Part shown: positions 1 through 3,704 of the stretch, in pieces
Layout: every line of letters starts with the position of its first letter
Numbering within the stretch: position 1 is the first letter of the stretch
The notes under the pieces: generated by a model
What the model was told of the DNA's origin: nothing
What the model saw: the letters and a program-made list of their open reading frames with translations, nothing else
The model's database searches: none
Source: Synechococcales cyanobacterium PMM_0036
Lineage (GTDB): Bacteria; Cyanobacteriota; Cyanobacteriia; Elainellales; Elainellaceae
Assembly: GCA_949127645.1 (NCBI GenBank)
Contig: CASBQM010000849.1
Location: forward strand, 1-5,540
DNA: 5,540 bases
Reading direction: 5' to 3'
Translations under genes and position numbers: made by a program

Positions 1-1231
1 GCTTAGAGATGTGAATTCTGAAGATCTCTTTGCGCTCGTCTGGCGTAGGCAGATCGACGAAGAAAATCTCGTCGAAACGACCCTTTCTGAGAAACTCACC
101 CGGCAAACGCTCAACGCGGTTAGCAGTCGCCATCACAAAAACAGGCGATGACTTTTCCTGCATCCAAGTCAAGAAGGAACCGAAGATACGGCTAGAAGTA
201 CCACCATCGGAATCTGCCGAGCCTGTGCTGCCCGCAAACGCCTTATCAATTTCATCAATGAATAAAATCACTGGAGAAATGGATTCAGCCGTTTTTAGCG
301 CATTCCGGAGATTAGCTTCCGATCGCCCCACCATAGAGCCATCATAGACTCTGCCCATATCTAACCTGAGAAGAGGCAATCCCCACAAACGAGAGGTGGT
401 CTTCGCAATCAGGGATTTACCGCACCCAGGTACACCCAGGATTAGCATCCCTTTAGGCTGGGGCAGCCCATACTCCCTTGCCCGCTCGGTAAAGGCATTC
501 GATCGCTGCCTTAACCAGTGCTTCAACTCCTCCAACCCGCCTACGGCATCTAGCGTCTCATCTTCCTCAATGTATTCAAGAATGCCATTGCGTCGGATGA
601 GCTGCTTCTTCTCGGAAAGAACGATGTCTACCTCAGCTTCCGTCAAACGCCCAGTTGTGACCTGTGCCTTGCGATAGACTTTCTCAGCCTCGTCTTTCGT
701 AAGACCTAGAGCCGCTTTCAAAAGCTTTTCGCGGGTCTCAGTCGTGGGTCGTCGGTTGCGAGTCTGCTCAAGCTGCTGGGTCAATACCTGATTCAGCTCA
801 GGCAGATCCGGAAGAGGATAGTCTAAGACAGCGACTTCTTTCTCCAGTTCAATAGGAATGCTCTGAACGGGAGACATAAGAATGATCGTTTTGTTAGTCT
901 CTTTGAAGCTAGCGATTGCATCCCGCAACCACCGAGTAACGGCAGGTGAGTCGATAAAAGGGTGCATATCTTTGAAGACGAAAAGCCCCGGCTCACGCTG
1001 TCGAATTACCCACTCCACAGCCGCTTCTGGCGAAACTGTGTTGTGCTGCGTGACATTTCGTGGCTGCCCGTACTCGACAATTCCGTGAGTAACTGTCCAG
1101 ATAAAAACCTTCCTTGTAGGCTTCATCTGAGCAATGGCTGCAATCGTCTGCTCAGCTCGCTCCTCCTCGGATGTGACGAGATATATCAAAGGATATTGAG
1201 CCTGAACTAGAACACTAAGCTCTTCTTTCAT
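1..1231 (-). CDS. ycf46: Ycf46-like AAA ATPase, C-terminus cut by the window edge
   Basis: Seen: an open frame starts at the ATG at 1229-1231 and runs without a stop off the left edge, giving 410 residues. The AAA module occupies about residues 225-410: Walker A GVPGCGKS (266-273, Lys272), Walker B VILFIDEID (321-329, Asp326, Glu327), sensor-1 ATAN (368-371) and the second region of homology LRKGRFDEIFF (381-391) with candidate arginine fingers Arg382 and Arg385. Residues 1-220 form the non-catalytic N-terminal part. Known: this arrangement is typical of the cyanobacterial/plastid Ycf46 family (Synechocystis slr0374 type), about 500 residues, so roughly 90 C-terminal residues are missing. These soluble ATPases have been linked to stress response and inorganic carbon use, but their substrate is not established. 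Start choice: it gives the expected N-terminus, with a weak AGGTAGG about 6 bases upstream. It lies 95 bases downstream of the ribbon-helix-helix gene on the same strand, probably in one operon. Family assignment is firm; function is not. Confidence 0.93.
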   Translation of the reverse strand, partial: MKEELSVLVQAQYPLIYLVTSEEERAEQTIAAIAQMKPTRKVFIWTVTHGIVEYGQPRNVTQHNTVSPEAAVEWVIRQREPGLFVFKDMHPFIDSPAVTRWLRDAIASFKETNKTIILMSPVQSIPIELEKEVAVLDYPLPDLPELNQVLTQQLEQTRNRRPTTETREKLLKAALGLTKDEAEKVYRKAQVTTGRLTEAEVDIVLSEKKQLIRRNGILEYIEEDETLDAVGGLEELKHWLRQRSNAFTERAREYGLPQPKGMLILGVPGCGKSLIAKTTSRLWGLPLLRLDMGRVYDGSMVGRSEANLRNALKTAESISPVILFIDEIDKAFAGSTGSADSDGGTSSRIFGSFLTWMQEKSSPVFVMATANRVERLPGEFLRKGRFDEIFFVDLPTPDERKEIFRIHISK

Positions 1232-1310
1232 GACAGACCTACCTAGAGACGGTGCAGACGCTGCGTAGCTAAACTGCGAGACGTGTCACTCAACACCCTG
1301 AACAACCTAT

Positions 1311-1335
1311 CCTTGCTAAACGGCATTTAGCAGGG
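1311..1335 (-). promoter_or_regulatory. hairpin over the stop codon of the ribbon-helix-helix gene
   Basis: Seen: on the minus strand TGCTAAA and TTTAGCA form a perfect 7-bp stem around the 5-base loop TGCCG, extended by two G-C pairs beyond one mismatch. The TAA stop of the upstream gene (1327-1329) lies in the 5' arm. No run of T follows, so it does not look like a classical Rho-independent terminator. Inference: it could be a processing or stability element, or a partial attenuator between this gene and the downstream ATPase gene. Confidence 0.45.
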
Positions 1336-1674
1336 AACCAACTCTTCCTCGCCTTGCCGACCGATGTCAGCATGATCATGAACATCTACCAGCGACGAAT
1401 CAACGTTTGGCAGAAGCCCTGACTGCTCCCGCAGAGCAACCATCTCGCCATCACGCAGTACTAAAGGACTCACGCACTCAGGACAGCTATAAATCCGATG
1501 AGACTGTCCGTAGAACGCTTCGATCTCATCTACCACGTCTGAGTGAGTCAGATAAAACTCGATCGCACGTTCGGCGATCGTAGACATGGGTTCCAGCTCT
1601 ACTGCTGAGCGAATTTTTAGTTTGCGGTGCAGGTCTGGCGTGAGATAGAGAGTGACTTTTTGCTTGTCTTGCAT
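1327..1674 (-). CDS. small ribbon-helix-helix (CopG-like) protein with a cysteine-containing tail
   Basis: Seen: 115 residues. Residues 5-12 (QKVTLYLT) fit the DNA-contacting beta strand of a ribbon-helix-helix fold, followed by helix 1 (about 13-25, PDLHRKLKIRSAV) and helix 2 (about 29-44, PMSTIAERAIEFYLTH). The rest is an extension of about 70 residues with CPEC (Cys64, Cys67), His99 and His101 in an acidic stretch, and a terminal Cys115. Known: such proteins bind DNA as dimers and often repress their own operons. Start choice: the frame is open back to 1798 but has no in-frame ATG, GTG or TTG before 1674, and this ATG places the beta strand correctly at the N-terminus; no Shine-Dalgarno is visible. 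Context: the ATPase gene follows 95 bases downstream, so a role as regulator or partner of the Ycf46-like protein is plausible. No toxin gene is seen next to it, which argues against a simple antitoxin. The fold call is fairly sure; the function is inferred. Confidence 0.82.
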   Translation of the reverse strand: MQDKQKVTLYLTPDLHRKLKIRSAVELEPMSTIAERAIEFYLTHSDVVDEIEAFYGQSHRIYSCPECVSPLVLRDGEMVALREQSGLLPNVDSSLVDVHDHADIGRQGEEELVPC

Positions 1675-1690
1675 AACGACTACATGGTGA

Positions 1691-1702
1691 ATACCCGGGT
1701 AT
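1691..1702. promoter_or_regulatory. perfect 12-bp palindrome, candidate operator
   Basis: Seen: ATACCCGGGTAT is identical to its reverse complement. It lies 17-28 bases upstream of the ATG of the ribbon-helix-helix gene and begins right at the transcription start predicted from the -10 box at 1710-1715. Inference: a short symmetric site here is where an autoregulating ribbon-helix-helix dimer would be expected to bind. Nothing in the sequence proves binding. Confidence 0.4.
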
Positions 1703-1709
1703 GAATTAG

Positions 1710-1739
1710 AGAATAGTGCCTTTGCCAGGAAGCTGTCAA
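1710..1739 (-). promoter_or_regulatory. sigma-70-type promoter for the ribbon-helix-helix/ATPase genes
   Basis: Seen on the minus strand: a perfect -35 hexamer TTGACA (1734-1739), an 18-base spacer and TATTCT (1710-1715, four of six matches to TATAAT). Transcription would start near 1703, leaving a leader of about 28 bases before the ATG at 1674. The position between the hydroxyisourate hydrolase stop and the next gene suggests that the two downstream genes have their own promoter and need not depend on the purine gene. Confidence 0.5.
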
Positions 1740-1745
1740 GACAGC
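1732..1745. promoter_or_regulatory. inverted repeat overlapping the -35 box
   Basis: Seen: GCTGTC-AA-GACAGC, perfect 6-bp arms with a 2-base centre, fully covering the TTGACA hexamer read on the minus strand. A protein bound here would block the promoter, so it is a second candidate operator beside the palindrome at 1691-1702. The two sites share no obvious sequence, so they are unlikely to be bound by the same protein. Symmetry of this length can arise by chance. Confidence 0.3.
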
Positions 1746-1793
1746 AAGACGCTATGACGGCAATATCGTTACACTCCTTAACATTTACCTCTT

Positions 1794-2180
1794 TTAGCTA
1801 CCGCGATAGGTGCTGTACGACCAGGGAGATACCAGAAGCGCGACATGATAATGAGCCGTAACATCAGCAATGCCAAATTGTAGGGGCACACGATCGAGAA
1901 ATGGCGGCTCAGGCAAGCCCTCAGCCTGTGTAGTCCCTTGTCTGACAACCAACTGTCTGGCAAAGTATTCTCCTACGCTGAAGGTCAGTTCATAAACTCC
2001 TACCTTCAGCTCGTTTCCAGATAACAGTGGGGCATCAGTGCGACCATCCACATTGGTGTACACCGTTTTCAGCAGGGTTTTTTCGCCCGATGGAGCAACT
2101 GAAGCCAGAGCGATCGCAATTCCAGACCCAGGACATCCTCGTGAAGTGTCAAGTACATGAGTGGTAAGTTTGCCAGACAT
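1794..2180 (-). CDS. uraH: 5-hydroxyisourate hydrolase (transthyretin-like protein)
   Basis: Role: hydrolyses 5-hydroxyisourate, the product of urate oxidase, to OHCU on the way to allantoin. Seen: 128 residues, the usual length for a single-domain bacterial enzyme. The N-terminal signature KLTTHVLDTSRGCPG (4-18) carries His8, Arg47 lies in NVDGRTD, HYHVALLVSP (110-119) carries His112, and the protein ends in the diagnostic YRGS. Known: the N-terminal His, the Arg, the His of the YHV motif and the C-terminal YRGS form the active site at the tetramer interface, and the YRGS ending separates these enzymes from vertebrate transthyretin. No signal peptide is evident, so it is probably cytoplasmic. 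Start choice: the ATG at 2180 sits just before the conserved first strand. Context: transcribed divergently from guanine deaminase, 135 bases away, consistent with shared control of purine breakdown. No urate oxidase or OHCU decarboxylase is present in the window. A longer overlapping frame at 1778-1963 is not a gene. Confidence 0.96.
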   Translation of the reverse strand: MSGKLTTHVLDTSRGCPGSGIAIALASVAPSGEKTLLKTVYTNVDGRTDAPLLSGNELKVGVYELTFSVGEYFARQLVVRQGTTQAEGLPEPPFLDRVPLQFGIADVTAHYHVALLVSPWSYSTYRGS

Positions 2181-2315
2181 ATTTCTTAGACGTAGTTTTT
2201 ACCAGATAGCTTACTGCGTTTTCTAGAATTGCTTGACTCACCTTGAGCCAGCAGCATGGTTAAATCATGTGGATGATTCGCTAGGATTTAAGTGCCGTAA
2301 GACTCACTTAGCCCT
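2181..2315. promoter_or_regulatory. divergent intergenic region between the hydroxyisourate hydrolase and guanine deaminase genes
   Basis: This 135-base A+T-rich stretch must hold both start signals. On the plus strand TTGACT (2233-2238) resembles a -35 box, but the nearest good -10-like hexamer TTAAAT (2260-2265) is 21 bases away, too far for a normal promoter; TAGGAT (2282-2287) is an alternative -10 with a poor -35. No convincing promoter was found for the minus-strand gene. An 8-bp palindrome TTCTAGAA lies at 2221-2228. No GTA-N8-TAC site of the NtcA type was seen. Neither gene has a recognisable Shine-Dalgarno. Confidence 0.45.
2263..2278. promoter_or_regulatory. inverted repeat, candidate operator for the purine gene pair
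   Basis: Seen: AATCAT-GTGG-ATGATT, perfect 6-bp arms and a 4-base centre, 38-53 bases upstream of the guanine deaminase ATG. A wider inverted repeat, TTAAATC (2260-2266) with GATTTAA (2285-2291), overlaps its left arm. Its place between two divergent purine genes fits a regulator site, but no regulator gene of the purine type is present here, so this is inference. Confidence 0.3.
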
Positions 2316-3662
2316 ATGTCTACTCTTGCCTCTAATCTGTCCCTCAAAGCATTTCGTGCCGCGTTCCTAGACTTTACAGATGATCCGTTCTATGTTGCGG
2401 AATCTGAGAGCGTTCGCTATCTTGCTGACGGTTTATTGATTGTAGAAAACGGCATTATTAGGGATTTTGGGACTTATGACAAGCTGAAAGCTCAATATTC
2501 AGACCTGCCCACAACGACCTACCGCGATCGCCTCATTATTCCCGGATTGATTGATATCCATATTCATTTGCCACAGATGGAAATGATTGGAGCCTATGGG
2601 GAACAGTTATTGGAATGGCTGGAGAAATATACGTTTCCGACTGAGAGGAAGTTTGGGGATAAAGACTATGCTGATAAAGTTACGAAGCTATTCTTTGATG
2701 AGTTACTGAGAAATGGAACTACGACAGCACTCATTTTAGCCACAGTTCATCCAGATTCAGTAGAGTCTTGTTTTGAGGAAGCTATCCGCCGAAATCTCCG
2801 TATTATTGCCGGAAAAGTGATGATGGATCGGAATGCTCCAGACTTCCTGAGAGATACAGCTCAAACTTCTTATCAAGACACAAAAAATCTGATTGAGAAG
2901 TGGCATGGGAAAGGTCGCCTTGCCTATGCTGTCACGCCGCGATTTGCCATCACATCTACACCTGAGCAACTGGCGATCGCCGGTGAATTGCTTCAAGAGT
3001 ATCCTGACGTATATCTACATACGCATTTATCAGAGAACGTTAAAGAAGTTGAGCTAGCGACGCAACTATACCCAGCATGCACCGATTATTTGAATATTTA
3101 CGAACAGTATGGGTTAGTCGGTCAGCGATCTATTTTTGCTCATGGGATACAGCTTACCGACTCAGAATTTGAGCGATTGTCGAGAGCCGGATCGGCGATC
3201 GCTTTTTGCCCCACGTCCAATCTGTTTTTGGGTAGCGGTTTATTTAATGTCGATAAAGCGAAGTCTGCTGAAACGCCGATCAAAGTTGGGCTAGCAACTG
3301 ATGTGGGAGCAGGTACCAGCTTCTCAATGCTGCAAACTGCTAGCTCCGCCTACCAGGTGGCACAGCTCAGGGGACAAAGATTGTCCGCCTTCAAAGCCCT
3401 ATTTCTTGCCACTTTAGGAGCCGCTAAATCGCTGTCCTTAGAAGACAAAATCGGTAGTTTTAACATCGGTAATGAAGCAGATTTTGTCGTGCTAGACCCA
3501 CGCGCCACGCCGCTGATGGCATTCCGAAATTCGATCGCAATTCCCTCTACTTTGGAAGAGCTATCTGAACAACTTTTTGCCATGATTATCTTGGGAGACG
3601 ATCGCACCGTAAGCGCTACCTATGTTATGGGAGATCTGGCATATGGGCGATCGGGTGAGTGA
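2316..3662 (+). CDS. guaD: guanine deaminase
   Basis: Role: cytoplasmic zinc-dependent hydrolysis of guanine to xanthine and ammonia, a step that commits guanine to breakdown. Seen: 448 residues, normal for this amidohydrolase family. PGLIDIHIHLPQ (76-87) gives the metal ligands His82 and His84 and the substrate-contacting Gln87. TPRFAIT (207-213) gives Arg209 and Phe210, LHTHLSEN (234-241) gives His237 and Glu240, FAHG (274-277) gives His276, FCPTSNLFLGSGLF (297-310) is the guanine deaminase signature, and ATDVGAG (327-333) gives the catalytic/metal Asp329. All key residues are present, so the enzyme should be active. The last part returns to the small beta-sandwich that amidohydrolases build from both ends (NEADFVVLDP). 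Start choice: the ATG at 2316 gives the expected N-terminus; no Shine-Dalgarno is seen. Context: divergent from 5-hydroxyisourate hydrolase and convergent with an FAD oxidoreductase 42 bases away. Confusion with other amidohydrolases such as chlorohydrolases is unlikely given the signature. Confidence 0.97.
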   Translation: MSTLASNLSLKAFRAAFLDFTDDPFYVAESESVRYLADGLLIVENGIIRDFGTYDKLKAQYSDLPTTTYRDRLIIPGLIDIHIHLPQMEMIGAYGEQLLEWLEKYTFPTERKFGDKDYADKVTKLFFDELLRNGTTTALILATVHPDSVESCFEEAIRRNLRIIAGKVMMDRNAPDFLRDTAQTSYQDTKNLIEKWHGKGRLAYAVTPRFAITSTPEQLAIAGELLQEYPDVYLHTHLSENVKEVELATQLYPACTDYLNIYEQYGLVGQRSIFAHGIQLTDSEFERLSRAGSAIAFCPTSNLFLGSGLFNVDKAKSAETPIKVGLATDVGAGTSFSMLQTASSAYQVAQLRGQRLSAFKALFLATLGAAKSLSLEDKIGSFNIGNEADFVVLDPRATPLMAFRNSIAIPSTLEELSEQLFAMIILGDDRTVSATYVMGDLAYGRSGE

Positions 3663-3686
3663 CAACTCAGTGAGTGGCGATCGGGT
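3646..3686 (+). repeat. short imperfect repeat and inverted repeats at the convergent gene ends
   Basis: Seen: GGCGATCGGGT occurs at 3646-3656 and again at 3676-3686, exactly 30 bases apart, across the guanine deaminase stop codon. Between them TGAGT (3656-3660), ACTCA (3665-3669) and TGAGT (3671-3675) allow two alternative 5-bp stems. There is no run of T, so a strong bidirectional terminator is not supported, although this 42-base gap is where transcription from both sides should end. It may be the trace of a small tandem duplication. Confidence 0.4.
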
Positions 3687-3704
3687 AGCACGCGCTAAAC
3701 CTGA

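Noticed and set aside
30..1210. Several plus-strand open frames of 68-105 codons (30-347, 396-677, 882-1088, 962-1210)
   Set aside because: They lie antisense to the Ycf46-like ATPase gene, whose minus-strand translation shows all AAA motifs; the plus-strand products resemble no family.
1247..1283. Three copies of AGACG (1247-1251, 1256-1260, 1279-1283) as an iterated regulatory element
   Set aside because: The motif is five bases long with irregular spacing, so chance is sufficient.
1327..1674. Antitoxin of a toxin-antitoxin pair
   Set aside because: No small toxin gene overlaps or adjoins it; the neighbour is a large AAA ATPase after a 95-base gap.
1778..1963. Minus-strand frame of 61 codons
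   Set aside because: It overlaps the 5-hydroxyisourate hydrolase gene in another frame and lacks any recognisable motif.
2757..3607. Minus-strand frames at 2757-2996 and 3350-3607
   Set aside because: They are antisense to guanine deaminase, which is intact and carries all active-site residues.
3656..3675. Rho-independent terminator between the convergent genes
   Set aside because: The stems are only 5 bp and no run of T follows on either strand.
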